Shown: positions 24,378-34,033 of the stretch, in pieces | Layout of the letters: each line of letters begins with the position of its first letter | Numbering within the stretch: position 1 is the stretch's first letter | From: Leucobacter salsicius M1-8 | Lineage (GTDB): Bacteria; Actinomycetota; Actinomycetes; Actinomycetales; Microbacteriaceae | Direction of reading: 5' to 3' | Assembly: GCF_000350525.1 (NCBI RefSeq) | Contig: NZ_AOCN01000022.1 | Location: 479,572-543,571 of the forward strand | DNA: 64,000 bases | Notes under the pieces: model-generated | Told to the model about the DNA's origin: nothing | The model's database searches: none | What the model saw: only the letters and a program-made list of their open reading frames with translations | Program-made: the position numbers and the translations under genes

Positions 24378-24566
24378 CTAAGATAACGAATGTTCAGTCG
24401 ACGCTTCTCGGGACGAGCCAACGGGTGACAAGTCGAGGATTAGCCGGCGCTCGTGCGCCCGCACGAGCTCGCCAACACGGGACACGGACAGTCCGACCTC
24501 TGCCGCGATCTGCGCGTAGGTGAGGCCTTCAGCGCGGAGCTCGAGTATCCGTTCGTTCACGCACAC
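24378..24566 (-). CDS. Small helix-turn-helix protein
   Basis: About 62 residues with the HTH LTYAQIAAEVGLSVSRVGELVRAHERR, resembling sigma-70 region 4 or resolvase-like HTH domains. The GTG at 24566 or 24560 is possible. The second overlaps the stop of a 22-codon upstream frame (MPVAIATYTIPDG) starting at 24627, so coupled translation is conceivable. An open frame continues up to 24650, but its extra residues look non-coding. It is convergent with the DUF3800 gene and sits beside the attachment site, so it may be a phage regulator. Confidence 0.5.
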   Translation of the reverse strand: MCVNERILELRAEGLTYAQIAAEVGLSVSRVGELVRAHERRLILDLSPVGSSREASTEHSLS

Positions 24567-24741
24567 CGCCAGTGCAGTATGAGCGCCCCGTCGGGGATCG
24601 TGTAGGTAGCGATAGCAACAGGCATGAAGACAGATTAGCGGCTGCACCAAATCAGGTTTCGAGCCTGTGGCTGCACTTGTGGCTGCACCATCGGCAAAGG
24701 GCAGTAGCTTCGAAAAGCTACTGCCCTTTGTTTACCTCACG

Positions 24742-24823
<82 letters not shown>

Positions 24824-24855
24824 GAGCGGCCAGTTTGCACCGGCCGGGAACCAGC

Positions 24856-25644
24856 TTAGCGGTTCTCGGGCTCCGATACGATTTCTGCGCCCTCAGGGAG
24901 TTGCGCACCCGCGGGGAGCCGGATCGTGACGTACTGCGCCTCGCCAGTTGCGGTGCCAGCACCAGTAGCAGAGACACCAGGTCGCGACCCTGCCATCAAC
25001 TCGGCCTCAATGTCCGCCGCGGTGATCTGGTCGCTGTGGTTTGACGGCGCATGGTGGCTCATCTTGTCGATCCATGCCAGCGCCAGCGCCGACACGATGA
25101 ACGCGAGGTGGATCATGACCTCCCAGAACACGCCCTCGCTCGAGTAGAGCACGGTGCCGTCGGGGTACCGAACGTAACCGTCCTCCATGCGGCCGACCTC
25201 GATAAAGGTCTTGAGCAGGTGGATCGACGAGATCGAGATGATCGAGACGGCCAGCTTCACCTTCAGCAGGTTAGCGTTGACGTGCGACAGCCAGTCCGGC
25301 TCGTCGTGGTGGCCACCCACGCGAATCTTCGACACAAACGTCTCGTAGCCGCCGATGATTACCATAATCAGCAAGTTCGCGATCATCACGATGTCGATCA
25401 GCGCGAGCACGCTCAGCATGATGACCGTCTCGGAGACCTCACCCGTCACGAAAACCTTCTCGAGCAAGTGCCACAGCTCGACGAAGAACAACGCGACGTA
25501 AATCGCCTGCGCAATGATTAGCCCAAGGTAGAGCGGCGCCTGTAGCCAACGGCTCGCAAAAATGAAGCCCGCGAGCGTGCGTGACGCAATACCCGGGCCC
25601 CTTCCGGCACTGCGTTCGATCGGGGCTTGATGAGGACGGTTCAC
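24856..25644 (-). CDS. YqhA / UPF0114 family membrane protein
   Basis: A 262-residue protein with three to four transmembrane helices. Family motifs include LQAPLYLGLIIAQAIYVALF, ANLLIMVIIGGYETFVSK and LLKVKLAVSIISISSIHLLK. The C-terminal tail of about 60 residues is soluble. Function is unknown in the family. The GTG at 25644 is chosen because GGGAG lies 5 bases upstream. It is divergent from the TerC gene and its riboswitch. Confidence 0.85.
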   Translation of the reverse strand: MNRPHQAPIERSAGRGPGIASRTLAGFIFASRWLQAPLYLGLIIAQAIYVALFFVELWHLLEKVFVTGEVSETVIMLSVLALIDIVMIANLLIMVIIGGYETFVSKIRVGGHHDEPDWLSHVNANLLKVKLAVSIISISSIHLLKTFIEVGRMEDGYVRYPDGTVLYSSEGVFWEVMIHLAFIVSALALAWIDKMSHHAPSNHSDQITAADIEAELMAGSRPGVSATGAGTATGEAQYVTIRLPAGAQLPEGAEIVSEPENR

Positions 25645-25775
25645 GAATCTCCCAGAGCTTGGCCTCACAACGCGGTACTACCGCGGCAAGACCGGCGAAC
25701 AAATCGGTGAGGCAAATGTTATCGCGCGCCGCGCCGCCGAAAGCTGACCGGGCGCCGAAATGGAGCTTCGCAACA

Positions 25776-25781
25776 TATACT
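25776..25781 (+). promoter_or_regulatory. -10 hexamer TATACT upstream of the riboswitch
   Basis: TATACT lies 8 bases before the first paired base of the predicted aptamer, so transcription would begin just before it. No clear -35 is seen. Confidence 0.5.
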
Positions 25782-25789
25782 GGTCGACG

Positions 25790-25943
25790 CGAAGGGGAGT
25801 ATTCCGCATTCGCTCGTGTCGTCAATACGTAGCGCGCCGACCGCGCTGCCGGTGCGAGCGCGACGCGATCCGGCGCTGGATCTCGCGGGCCGCAAGGCCC
25901 ACGATCTTGCTGCCATCAGATCCGCGTCGGGAAGAGACCTTCG
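25790..25943 (+). promoter_or_regulatory. yybP-ykoY-type manganese riboswitch
   Basis: The closing stem CGAAGG (25790-25795) pairs with CCTTCG (25938-25943). The 5' side reads GAAGGGGAGTA and the 3' side AAGAGACCTTCGG, both familiar from actinobacterial members of this Mn2+-sensing class. The middle is GC-rich and foldable. It precedes a TerC-family transporter, the most usual partner. The aptamer ends 27 bases before the ribosome binding site AAGGAAAG, suggesting translational or short-range control. Confidence 0.72.
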
Positions 25944-25985
25944 GTGATCGGCGTACTCTCGCCCAACCGAAGGAAAGTAATTCCT

Positions 25986-27035
25986 GTGACCTCTGTTCTG
26001 CCGCTCTGGTTCGAGATCGGATCAATGATCCTGCTCGTTGGCATCTTGATTGTCGACCTGTTGCTGATCGTGCGCCGCCCCCACGTACCCTCGATGCGCG
26101 AGGCGAGCCTGTGGGTGGGCTTCTATGTGCTGCTCGCGCTCGTGTTCGCCGGGGCCATCTTCCTGCTCGGCGATGTACAGCACGGCTCCGAGTTCCTTGC
26201 CGGCTGGCTCACTGAGTACAGCCTGTCGATCGACAACCTGTTCGTGTTCGTGTTGATTCTCGCGAGCTTCAAGGTGCCGTCGGCGTACCAGCAGCGCGCG
26301 CTCATGATTGGCATCGTGCTCGCCCTGATCTTCCGTGGCCTGTTCATTCTCGCCGGCGCCGCACTCATCGAGCGGTTCATCTGGATCTTTTTCATCTTCG
26401 GCGCATGGTTGATCTGGACCGCGTGGCAGCAGGTGAAGCCCGGGGGAGACGACCACGGTGGAGACAGCTGGATCATTCGCCAGGCTAAGAAGGTCATGCC
26501 CATCACTGACCACTACGACGGCGGCAAGATGCGCACGACGGTTGACGGCAAGCGGATGTGGACCCCGTTCTTCCTCGTGCTGATCTCGCTCGGCACCACC
26601 GACCTGCTGTTCGCGCTCGACTCGATCCCCGCAATCTTCGGCATCACGCAGAGCCCGTTCATCGTGTTCACCGCCAACGTGTTTGCCCTGATGGGCCTGC
26701 GCCAGCTCTACTTCCTGCTCGGCGGTCTGCTCGAGCGTCTCGAGTACCTGAAGTACGGCATCGCGTTCATCCTCGCGTTCATTGGCGTGAAGCTCGTCTT
26801 CCACGCACTGCACGAGAACGAGCTCCCCTTCATCAACGGCGGCGAGCCCGTCGCATGGGTGCCCGACATCAGCACCTGGATGTCGCTCGGCGTGATCCTC
26901 GGCGCGATGATTGTCGCCACCGTGGCCAGCGTAATCAAGGCCAAGAAGGTCGCCGCGGCACACGGCGAGACGCTGCACTTCGGCGCGGCAGAGATCGCCT
27001 CTGACACGGCGACGGACGCTCCCGACACCAAGTAA
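25986..27035 (+). CDS. TerC family membrane protein (probable Mn2+ exporter)
   Basis: A 349-residue protein with about nine helices. Signatures are EYSLSIDNLFVFVLILASF and LGTTDLLFALDSIPAIFGIT, two acidic helices that in this family bind the metal, separated by a cytoplasmic loop (GGDDHGGDSW). The C-terminal tail is soluble. Members such as Alx and MeeF protect against excess manganese, agreeing with the upstream riboswitch. The GTG at 25986 is selected for AAGGAAAG upstream; the open frame extends further back without support. Confidence 0.9.
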   Translation: MTSVLPLWFEIGSMILLVGILIVDLLLIVRRPHVPSMREASLWVGFYVLLALVFAGAIFLLGDVQHGSEFLAGWLTEYSLSIDNLFVFVLILASFKVPSAYQQRALMIGIVLALIFRGLFILAGAALIERFIWIFFIFGAWLIWTAWQQVKPGGDDHGGDSWIIRQAKKVMPITDHYDGGKMRTTVDGKRMWTPFFLVLISLGTTDLLFALDSIPAIFGITQSPFIVFTANVFALMGLRQLYFLLGGLLERLEYLKYGIAFILAFIGVKLVFHALHENELPFINGGEPVAWVPDISTWMSLGVILGAMIVATVASVIKAKKVAAAHGETLHFGAAEIASDTATDAPDTK

Positions 27036-27092
27036 GTGACACCAAGTACGTGCTGCACCTGCGCCCGTAGTGAGGCGCAGCCGCGCTGATAC

Positions 27093-27134
27093 GAACGCCC
27101 CGTGCCCGGTCACCCGACCGAGCACGGGGCGTTC
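27093..27134 (+). terminator. Terminator after the TerC gene
   Basis: GAACGCCCCGTGC pairs with GCACGGGGCGTTC, with a further CGGTC/GACCG stem inside. Only a short T-rich tail follows (TGTCGTT). Confidence 0.75.
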
Positions 27135-27210
27135 TGTCGTTGGGGCGCAGTAACTGTCATGTTTCGTGACGGCACGCGTGTGCTCTCACAGTCACCGTAT
27201 TTGCCGGTGC

Positions 27211-27290
27211 TAGACTCGGCTCATGCGATCGTGGCTGGTGCTTCTTCACTGCCGCGACGGGGCCTAACCCTTTTCGGTCACCCGTCGCGG
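27211..27290 (+). promoter_or_regulatory. leuC leader: promoter, leader peptide and attenuator-like hairpin
   Basis: TAGACT (27211-27216) is 6 bases before the ATG of a 14-codon frame at 27223-27267 encoding [14 protein letters not shown]. The run L-V-L-L holds three Leu codons and one Val codon. The second half of this frame is inside a perfect 10-bp stem, CCGCGACGGG (27252-27261) with CCCGTCGCGG (27281-27290). The leuC start is 97 bases further on. Ribosome stalling at Leu/Val codons would change this fold, the logic of amino-acid attenuation. Confidence 0.65.
27223..27267 (+). CDS. Leu/Val-rich leader peptide of the leuCD operon
   Basis: A 14-residue peptide, [14 protein letters not shown], ending at TAA. 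It is too short for standard gene finding. Its start has the same TAnnnT-N6-ATG arrangement as many genes here, so it should be translated from a leaderless mRNA. Regulatory role inferred from its Leu/Val cluster and the hairpin overlapping its end. Confidence 0.6.
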   Translation: MRSWLVLLHCRDGA

Positions 27291-27386
27291 AGTCTTCCTA
27301 TGGGCCGATCCCACCGCGCAGGGGCCGAAATAATTTCGCGCAGCGCAGCGTTAGAGATGACGCACCGACCGAAAGATGAAGCACGC

Positions 27387-28892
27387 ATGAGTGAGCAAAA
27401 CGTTCAGACCTCCGCGGTACCGGCACAGCCCCGTACCCTCGCGGAAAAGCTCTGGGACGACCACGTCGTCGTCAAGGGCGAGGGCGACCAGCCCGATCTG
27501 ATCTACATTGACCTCCACCTGATCCACGAGGTCACGAGCCCGCAGGCCTTCGATGGCCTGCGCGTGGCGGACCGGCCGCTGCGCCGCGTCGACCTCATGA
27601 TCGCGACCGAGGACCACAACACCCCGACGCTGAACATCACGAAGCAGATCGAGGATCCGACGAGCCGGCTGCAGATCGAGACCCTGCGCAACAACGTCGC
27701 TGAGTTCGGTGTGCGCGCACACCCGCTCGGTGACAAGGAGCAGGGCATCGTGCACGTCGTTGGCCCGCAGCTCGGCCTGTCGATGCCGGGCATCACCGTC
27801 GTGTGCGGCGACAGCCACACCTCGACCCACGGCGCATTCGGTGCACTCGCGTTCGGCATCGGCACGAGCGAGGTCGAGCACGTTATGGCGACGCAGACCC
27901 TCCCGCTGAAGCCCTTCAAGACGATGGCCATCAACGTCGAGGGTGAACTGCGCCCTGGCGTTACCGCGAAGGACATCATCCTCGCCGTCATCGCAGAGAT
28001 CGGCACCGGCGGTGGTCAGGGCTACGTGCTCGAGTACCGCGGCTCCGCCATCCGCACGCTGTCCATGGACGGCCGCATGACGATGTGCAACATGTCGATC
28101 GAGGCCGGCGCACGCGCAGGTATGGTCGCCCCCGACGACATCACGTTCGACTATGTCAAGGGCCGCGATCACGCCCCCAAGGGCGCCGACTGGGATTCAG
28201 CGGTCGAGTACTGGAAGACGCTGCCCACCGACGAGGGCGCCGTCTTTGACAAGGAAATCTTCATCGATGCGGCACAACTTGAGCCGTTCGTCACCTGGGG
28301 CACGAACCCCGGCCAGGGCGTCCTGCTGAGTGACAATGTTCCCGATCCGGCACAGATTGTAGATCCCAACGAGCGCGCCGCAGCAGAGCGCGCGCTCGAA
28401 TACATGGATCTCGTGGCGGGTACCCCCATGAAGGACGTGCCGGTTGACGCCGTGTTCATGGGCTCGTGCACCAACAGCCGCCTCGAAGACCTGAGCGAAT
28501 TCGCAGAGATCATTAAGGGCAAGAAGAAGGCCGATGGCGTGCGCCTCATGGTCGTTCCCGGTTCGGCCCGCGTGCGGCTCGAGGCCGAGGCCATCGGCAT
28601 CGACAAGATCGTTGAAGCGTTTGGCGGCGAATGGCGCTTCGCCGGTTGCTCCATGTGCCTCGGCATGAACCCCGATCAGCTCGAGCCGGGGGAGCGCTGC
28701 GCGTCGACCTCGAACCGTAACTTTGAGGGACGCCAGGGCAAGGGTGGCCGCACGCACCTCGTGTCGCCGCTCGTGGCCGCGGCCACCGCGATCCGGGGCA
28801 CGCTCTCGAGCCCCTGGGACCTGCAGGAGGATGCCGCGAACGGCATCACGCACGACGCAACCGACGCTAACGCTGTGAAGATTGGGGCCTAA
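27387..28892 (+). CDS. leuC: 3-isopropylmalate dehydratase large subunit
   Basis: LeuC with LeuD isomerises 2-isopropylmalate to 3-isopropylmalate in leucine synthesis. The 501 residues are family length. The aconitase-type [4Fe-4S] ligands are in [11 protein letters not shown] and [10 protein letters not shown]. Substrate region motifs are [31 protein letters not shown] (in parts) and GGRTHLVSP. The ATG at 27387 begins MSEQNVQT. The upstream leader carries a Leu/Val-rich peptide. leuD follows after two bases. Confidence 0.95.
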   Translation: MSEQNVQTSAVPAQPRTLAEKLWDDHVVVKGEGDQPDLIYIDLHLIHEVTSPQAFDGLRVADRPLRRVDLMIATEDHNTPTLNITKQIEDPTSRLQIETLRNNVAEFGVRAHPLGDKEQGIVHVVGPQLGLSMPGITVVCGDSHTSTHGAFGALAFGIGTSEVEHVMATQTLPLKPFKTMAINVEGELRPGVTAKDIILAVIAEIGTGGGQGYVLEYRGSAIRTLSMDGRMTMCNMSIEAGARAGMVAPDDITFDYVKGRDHAPKGADWDSAVEYWKTLPTDEGAVFDKEIFIDAAQLEPFVTWGTNPGQGVLLSDNVPDPAQIVDPNERAAAERALEYMDLVAGTPMKDVPVDAVFMGSCTNSRLEDLSEFAEIIKGKKKADGVRLMVVPGSARVRLEAEAIGIDKIVEAFGGEWRFAGCSMCLGMNPDQLEPGERCASTSNRNFEGRQGKGGRTHLVSPLVAAATAIRGTLSSPWDLQEDAANGITHDATDANAVKIGA

Positions 28893-28894
28893 CC

Positions 28895-29497
28895 ATGGAG
28901 AAGTTCACCACCCGTACCGGCGTTGCGGTTCCGCTCAAGCGCTCAAACGTTGACACCGACCAGATCATCCCCGCTGTATTTCTGAAGCGCGTGACGAAGA
29001 CCGGCTTCGACGACGCACTGTTTCACCACTGGCGCCAGGACGAGAACTTCGTGCTGAACCAGGAGGCCTTCAAGGGCGCAGAGATTCTCGTCGCCGGCGC
29101 AGACTTCGGTACCGGCTCCTCGCGTGAGCACGCCGTCTGGGCGCTGCGCGATTACGGCTTCAACGTCGTCATCTCGCCCCGCTTCGCAGACATCTTCCGT
29201 GGCAACTCGGGCAAGCAGGGTTTGCTTGCCGCAGAGGTTTCAGAGGAAGACGTGCAAAAATTGTGGGCGGCGATCGACGCAGATCCCGGCATGAAGCTCA
29301 CCGTCAGTCTTGAAGACTGCACGGTTACGGCCGGTGAACTTACCGTGCCGTTCCAGGTTGACGAGTACACCCGCTGGCGTTTGCTAGAGGGCCTCGACGA
29401 CATTTCTTTGACGCTCCGCAACGAGGAGGCTATTTCTCACTTTGAGAAGAGCCGCCCCAGCTGGATGCCGACGACGACCCCGGTGGAGGCCGCGTGA
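28895..29497 (+). CDS. leuD: 3-isopropylmalate dehydratase small subunit
   Basis: A 200-residue swivel domain partner of LeuC. Motifs are [37 protein letters not shown] and NSGKQGLL. The start lies two bases after the leuC stop. The end overlaps the next gene start by 4 bases (GTGA), so leuC-leuD-murA are translationally linked. Confidence 0.95.
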   Translation: MEKFTTRTGVAVPLKRSNVDTDQIIPAVFLKRVTKTGFDDALFHHWRQDENFVLNQEAFKGAEILVAGADFGTGSSREHAVWALRDYGFNVVISPRFADIFRGNSGKQGLLAAEVSEEDVQKLWAAIDADPGMKLTVSLEDCTVTAGELTVPFQVDEYTRWRLLEGLDDISLTLRNEEAISHFEKSRPSWMPTTTPVEAA

Positions 29498-30879
29498 CTG
29501 ACAACGATTCCGAAGGCCTGAAGATTGATGCGCAGAAGGCTGCGACCCGTGTGGGGTTGACCTCGAACGAGATCATCATCAATGGCGGATCGCCGCTAAA
29601 GGGCCGCATTGAGGTGCGCGGCGCCAAAAACCTTGCCCCCAAGGCGATGGTTGCGGCGCTGCTCGGCACGAGCGCGAGCATCCTGCGCAACGTGCCCAAC
29701 GTCTCCGACATTCGCGTTGTGGCGGGCCTGCTCGCGCTGCACGGCGTGCAGGTTACCCGCGGCGCGGCAGAGGGCGAATGGCGCCTCGATCCGTCGAACG
29801 TCGAGCAGGCGCACCACGCCGACATCGACGCGCACGCCGGTTCCTCGCGCATCCCGATTCTGCTGTGTGGCCCGCTGCTGCACCGTCTCGGCGAGGCCTT
29901 TATCCCCGATCTCGGCGGCTGCCGGATCGGCGATCGCCCGATCGACTTCCACCTCGAGGCGCTGCGCAAGTTTGGTGCGGTCGTCGAGAAGCTGCCGAGC
30001 GGCATTAGCCTGACGGCGCCAAACGGCCTGCACGGCGCGAACATCGAGCTGCCCTACCCCTCGGTCGGCGCGACCGAGCAGGTGCTGCTCACGAGCGTGC
30101 TCGCGCAGGGCCAGACGGAGCTGCGTAACGCCGCCATCGAGCCTGAGATCATCGACCTCATCTGCATCCTGCAGAAAATGGGCGCGATCATCACGGTCGA
30201 ACCGAACCGCGTCATCTTCATTGAGGGCGTCGAGGAGCTGCGCGGGTATGATCACCGCGCACTGTTCGACCGCAACGAGGCGGCAAGCTGGGCCTCGGCC
30301 GCGCTCGCCACCAAGGGCGACGTGTTCGTTGGCGGCGCGCAGCAGGAAGAGATGATGACCTTCCTGAACGTCTTCCGCAAGGTTGGCGGCGACTTCGAGG
30401 TACACGACGATGGCATTCGCTTCTGGCACCCGGGTGGGCCGCTGAAGCCGGTCACTATCGAGACCGACGTGCACCCCGGCTTCATGACGGATTGGCAGCA
30501 GCCGCTCGTCGTGGCGCTGACGCAGGCTGAGGGTGTTTCGACCATCCACGAGACCGTCTACGAGAACCGTTTTGGCTTCACCGACGCGCTCAACAAGATG
30601 GGTGCGAACATCGAGGTCTACAAGGACGGCATGCACGATGATGCTCGTCGCGTCATGCGCCGCGAGTTCGAGCAGGCCGCCATCATCTCGGGCCCCACGC
30701 CACTAACGGGCGCTGAAATCGAGGTTCCGGATCTGCGCGGTGGCTTCAGCTACCTGATCGCAGGTCTCACCGCGGAGGGGCAGACCAAGGTCACCAACCT
30801 CGGCATTATTTCTCGTGGATACGAGAACTTCATTGAGAAGCTGCGCCTCCTCGGCGCGGATTTCGTCTACGAAGGCTAA
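29494..30879 (+). CDS. murA: UDP-N-acetylglucosamine 1-carboxyvinyltransferase
   Basis: MurA adds enolpyruvate from PEP to UDP-GlcNAc, the first committed step of peptidoglycan synthesis. The 461-residue protein has the Lys-Asn pair in [12 protein letters not shown] and the catalytic Cys loop [17 protein letters not shown] (the fosfomycin-target Cys). Other motifs are [16 protein letters not shown] and [13 protein letters not shown]. An N-terminal extension of about 25 residues precedes the core. The GTG overlaps leuD. A hairpin at 30887-30922 follows. Confidence 0.94.
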   Translation: MTDNDSEGLKIDAQKAATRVGLTSNEIIINGGSPLKGRIEVRGAKNLAPKAMVAALLGTSASILRNVPNVSDIRVVAGLLALHGVQVTRGAAEGEWRLDPSNVEQAHHADIDAHAGSSRIPILLCGPLLHRLGEAFIPDLGGCRIGDRPIDFHLEALRKFGAVVEKLPSGISLTAPNGLHGANIELPYPSVGATEQVLLTSVLAQGQTELRNAAIEPEIIDLICILQKMGAIITVEPNRVIFIEGVEELRGYDHRALFDRNEAASWASAALATKGDVFVGGAQQEEMMTFLNVFRKVGGDFEVHDDGIRFWHPGGPLKPVTIETDVHPGFMTDWQQPLVVALTQAEGVSTIHETVYENRFGFTDALNKMGANIEVYKDGMHDDARRVMRREFEQAAIISGPTPLTGAEIEVPDLRGGFSYLIAGLTAEGQTKVTNLGIISRGYENFIEKLRLLGADFVYEG

Positions 30880-30886
30880 TTGCGAC

Positions 30887-30922
30887 GCGCGCGCCGGGGA
30901 TGCATGCACCCACGGCGCGCGC
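30887..30922 (+). terminator. GC-rich hairpin after murA
   Basis: GCGCGCGCCG pairs with CGGCGCGCGC, with an inner GGG/CCC stem. No T-run is present, so termination strength is uncertain. Confidence 0.5.
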
Positions 30923-30941
30923 GATTCGAGATAATTGATTC

Positions 30942-31715
30942 ATGACTGAAACGGTAAAGCTGCGCAGTCGGCCTTCTGCAGAAAAGCGACGGCCTTCCGC
31001 GTTCTGGATTCTTGCCGGCGTGACACTGCCCGCATGGTCGCTGATGGCGCGTTACCGATTCACGCCGCAGTCACAGCTGCCGCGTTCGGGGCCCTTCATC
31101 CTCGCCCCCAATCACTACAGCGAGATCGATCCGATCGCGATGGGTGCAGCGGTGTGGCATCTCGGCCGGTTGCCGCGGTTTATGGCGAAGGCAAGCCTGT
31201 TCAAGGTTCCCGTACTCGGCTGGCTGATGCGCGCATCGGGCCAGGTCCCCGTCGAGCGCGAGGGCGCAGGCCGGGGAACGGGGACTGGCGGTGCGTTGGG
31301 CGCGGCCGGATCCCTGATCAAGAATGACTCCGGCGTGATCGTGTACCCCGAGGGCACACTCACCCGCGATCCGGACCTGTGGCCCATGCGCGGCAAGAGC
31401 GGCGCGGTTCGTCTCGCGCTCGAGTCGGGTATTCCGCTGATTCCCGTTGCACACTGGGGTACGCAGAAGCTGATGCCCCGTTACGGCAAGAAGATTCACC
31501 CCTTCCCACGCAAGACCATTGAGGTTTCGGTGGGGGAGCCGCTTGATCTGAGCAAGTATCGTGCCGGTCACATCGATCAAAAGGCGATCAACGCGGCCAC
31601 GGCAGAGCTCATGAAGGCAATCACCGATCTCTTGGCCGACTTGCGCGGCGAGACCCCGCCGCCCGAGCGCTGGGATCCGAACAAGCATCAGCAAAGTGAG
31701 ACAGGACGATTTTGA
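30942..31715 (+). CDS. 1-acyl-sn-glycerol-3-phosphate acyltransferase (PlsC family)
   Basis: A 257-residue membrane-associated acyltransferase. The catalytic HX4D motif is in APNHYSEIDPIAMGA. The acceptor-binding motif is YPEGTLTRD, with GIPLIPVAHWGTQ further on. It makes phosphatidic acid from lysophosphatidic acid, matching the adjacent gpsA, which makes glycerol-3-phosphate. GATAAT lies 6 bases before the ATG. Its stop overlaps the TTG start of gpsA. Confidence 0.88.
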   Translation: MTETVKLRSRPSAEKRRPSAFWILAGVTLPAWSLMARYRFTPQSQLPRSGPFILAPNHYSEIDPIAMGAAVWHLGRLPRFMAKASLFKVPVLGWLMRASGQVPVEREGAGRGTGTGGALGAAGSLIKNDSGVIVYPEGTLTRDPDLWPMRGKSGAVRLALESGIPLIPVAHWGTQKLMPRYGKKIHPFPRKTIEVSVGEPLDLSKYRAGHIDQKAINAATAELMKAITDLLADLRGETPPPERWDPNKHQQSETGRF

Positions 31716-32830
31716 CAACGAAACCGAATCCGGTGGTGGCCAAGCGAGCCGCGCGCAATCGCGGACGCAAGGTTGCCGTGATTGGTTCGGGAAGCTGGGG
31801 CACCACCTTCGCGAAGGTGCTCAGCGACGCGGGCTGCGACGTCACGATGTGGGCTCGCCGCCCCGAGGTTGCGAACGAAGTTCAGATCGCAAAGCGCAAC
31901 AGCCAGTACCTGCCCGGCATTAACCTGCCGAAGTCGCTGAATGCGACGAGCGATCTCGCCGAAGCGTTGAAGGACGCCCAGCTCGTGTTCCTCGCGGTCC
32001 CGAGCCAGACGATGCGCCAGAACCTGCTCGACATCGAACCGCACCTCGACGAGCGCAGCGTGCTCGTGAGCCTCGTGAAGGGCGTCGAGAAGACGACGAC
32101 CATGCGCATGTCAGAGGTGATTGCTGACACGCTCGATCTTGATCCGGATCGCATTGCGGTCGTTTCGGGCCCGAATATCGCGCTTGAGATCGCGAAGGAG
32201 CAGCCCACGGGCGCAGTCGCCTCGTGCGCAGACCTCTCGGTCGCGGAAGAGATCGCGACCGCTGCATCGGCCCCGTACTTCCGAACCTACGTCAACACCG
32301 ACGTCGTTGGTACTGAACTCGGCGGCGTGCTGAAGAACCTGATCGCGCTCGCGATCGGCATCGTCGACGGCGTGGGCTACGGCGAGAACACGAAGGCAGC
32401 CATCATCACGCGCGGTCTCGCCGAGATGACCGAGTTTGCGATTGTCTCGGGCGGCGAGGCCGCCACGATGTCGGGGCTCGCGGGCCTCGGCGACCTGATC
32501 GCGACCTGCCAGTCGCCGCTGTCGCGCAACAACACGGCCGGTCGACTGATCGGTCAGGGCTACTCGCAGGAGGAGACCCGCGAGCAGATGAACCAGGTCG
32601 CCGAGGGCATCACCTCGGTGGCTCCGGTGCTCGAGCTCGCACGCGAACGCGGCATCGTGATGCCCATCGTTGAGCAGGTGCAGATGGTGCTTGAGGGCAC
32701 CATGGCACCCAAGAACCTTGGCCCGCACCTCGCGACCGAGGACAGCGTGCCGCAACCCGAGCTCAAAATCGGCGGGCAGGCGCCCGGCCGATGGCAGCGC
32801 TTCGTGAACCGTATGAAGGGAACCCACTAG
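31712..32830 (+). CDS. gpsA: NAD(P)H-dependent glycerol-3-phosphate dehydrogenase
   Basis: GpsA reduces dihydroxyacetone phosphate to sn-glycerol-3-phosphate for phospholipids. The 372-residue protein has the Rossmann motif VAVIGSGSWGTTFAKVL and the segments VSLVKGVEKTT, VSGPNIALEIA and LGGVLKNLIALAIGIVDG, including the catalytic Lys. The TTG start overlaps the plsC-like stop. The N-terminal 22 residues are basic and may be partly extra. The stop overlaps the ddl start. Confidence 0.94.
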   Translation: MTTKPNPVVAKRAARNRGRKVAVIGSGSWGTTFAKVLSDAGCDVTMWARRPEVANEVQIAKRNSQYLPGINLPKSLNATSDLAEALKDAQLVFLAVPSQTMRQNLLDIEPHLDERSVLVSLVKGVEKTTTMRMSEVIADTLDLDPDRIAVVSGPNIALEIAKEQPTGAVASCADLSVAEEIATAASAPYFRTYVNTDVVGTELGGVLKNLIALAIGIVDGVGYGENTKAAIITRGLAEMTEFAIVSGGEAATMSGLAGLGDLIATCQSPLSRNNTAGRLIGQGYSQEETREQMNQVAEGITSVAPVLELARERGIVMPIVEQVQMVLEGTMAPKNLGPHLATEDSVPQPELKIGGQAPGRWQRFVNRMKGTH

Positions 32831-33960
32831 TGAGTGACTCCACCCAGGCCCAGGTCTCGTCAAAGCGCACCGTAGTGCTGCTGTTTGGCGGTCGTTCCAG
32901 CGAGCACGGCATCAGTTGCGTGACCGCGGCGGGCGTGCTGCGCGCCATCGACCGTGAGGCGTTCGACGTGATTCCCGTCGGTATCACCAAGCGTGGCGCC
33001 ACGGTTCTGATGCAGGAAGACGACCTCGAGGCGTACGGGCTCGAAGCCGGCGCGCTCCCCGAGGTCAGCGACAATGGCACGCGCGTGCTGTGGCCGGCGT
33101 CGCTCGACACTCGCGCGATCACCGTGATTTCGGAGGACGGTTCGCTGCGGTCGCTCGGTCACGTCGACGCGGTGCTGCCCATGCTGCACGGCCCCTACGG
33201 CGAAGACGGTACGGTGCAGGGCATGTTCGACCTTGTCGATATGCCTTACGTGGGAAGCGGTGTTCTGGGCTCCGCCCTCTGCATGGACAAGCACGCGGTC
33301 AAGACGGTGCTTGCTGCAGCCGGCATTGCTGTCGCGCCCTGGCGCACGGTCACGCTTGACGAGATCGAGCGCGACGCGTCGCTCGCCACTCGCCTCGATG
33401 AGGGTCTGACCTACCCGCTCTTTATTAAGCCCGCTCGCGCCGGATCATCGGTGGGTGTCAGCAAGGTCATCGAGTCCGCCGAAATTCCTGCCGCGCTCGA
33501 ACTGGCCTTCGCCGAGGATCGCACCGTGCTCATCGAGTCGGGCGTCACCGGCCGCGAGGTCGAGATCGCTGTGCTTGAGGGACGTGCCGGGGCAAGCCCG
33601 CGCGCCAGCTCGGTGATTGGCGAGATCGTGTTTTCTGGCCGCGAGTTCTATGACTTCGAGGCCAAGTACTTGGGTGCTGCGGGCATCGACCTTGAACTGC
33701 CGGCCCGAGTGACGGACGCCGAGTACGAGGCTATCCGGAGCGCAGCAGTTCGTGCGTTTGAAGTTGCGCAGTGCGCAGGTCTCTCACGCATTGACTTCTT
33801 CCTGACCGAGCAGGGCCCGGTGCTGAACGAGATCAACACGCTCCCCGGGTTCACTCCCGTCTCGATGTACCCACGCCTGTGGGCGGAGTCGGGGCTCGGA
33901 TACACCGGACTCATCACCGAGCTCATTGAGCTCGCGATCGAGAAGCGCCCCGCCTACTAG
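32830..33960 (+). CDS. ddl: D-alanine--D-alanine ligase
   Basis: An ATP-grasp ligase joining two D-Ala for peptidoglycan precursors. The 376 residues include LLFGGRSSEHGISCVTAAGV, MLHGPYGEDGTVQGMFD, YPLFIKPARAGSSVGVSKV and DFFLTEQGPVLNEINTLPGF. The GTG at 32830 shares its G with the gpsA stop (TAGTG), so translation is coupled. A perfect terminator follows. This groups a wall gene with two phospholipid genes. Confidence 0.94.
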   Translation: MSDSTQAQVSSKRTVVLLFGGRSSEHGISCVTAAGVLRAIDREAFDVIPVGITKRGATVLMQEDDLEAYGLEAGALPEVSDNGTRVLWPASLDTRAITVISEDGSLRSLGHVDAVLPMLHGPYGEDGTVQGMFDLVDMPYVGSGVLGSALCMDKHAVKTVLAAAGIAVAPWRTVTLDEIERDASLATRLDEGLTYPLFIKPARAGSSVGVSKVIESAEIPAALELAFAEDRTVLIESGVTGREVEIAVLEGRAGASPRASSVIGEIVFSGREFYDFEAKYLGAAGIDLELPARVTDAEYEAIRSAAVRAFEVAQCAGLSRIDFFLTEQGPVLNEINTLPGFTPVSMYPRLWAESGLGYTGLITELIELAIEKRPAY

Positions 33961-33981
33961 ACACAGGCGTTCGCACTACTC

Positions 33982-34020
33982 AGCTCCCCATACCCCAACG
34001 GGTATGGGGAGCTTTGTTGT
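33982..34020 (+). terminator. Terminator after ddl
   Basis: AGCTCCCCATACCC pairs perfectly with GGGTATGGGGAGCT around CAAC and is followed by TTGTTGT. Confidence 0.9.
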
Positions 34021-34033
34021 GTAGGGTGCGATT

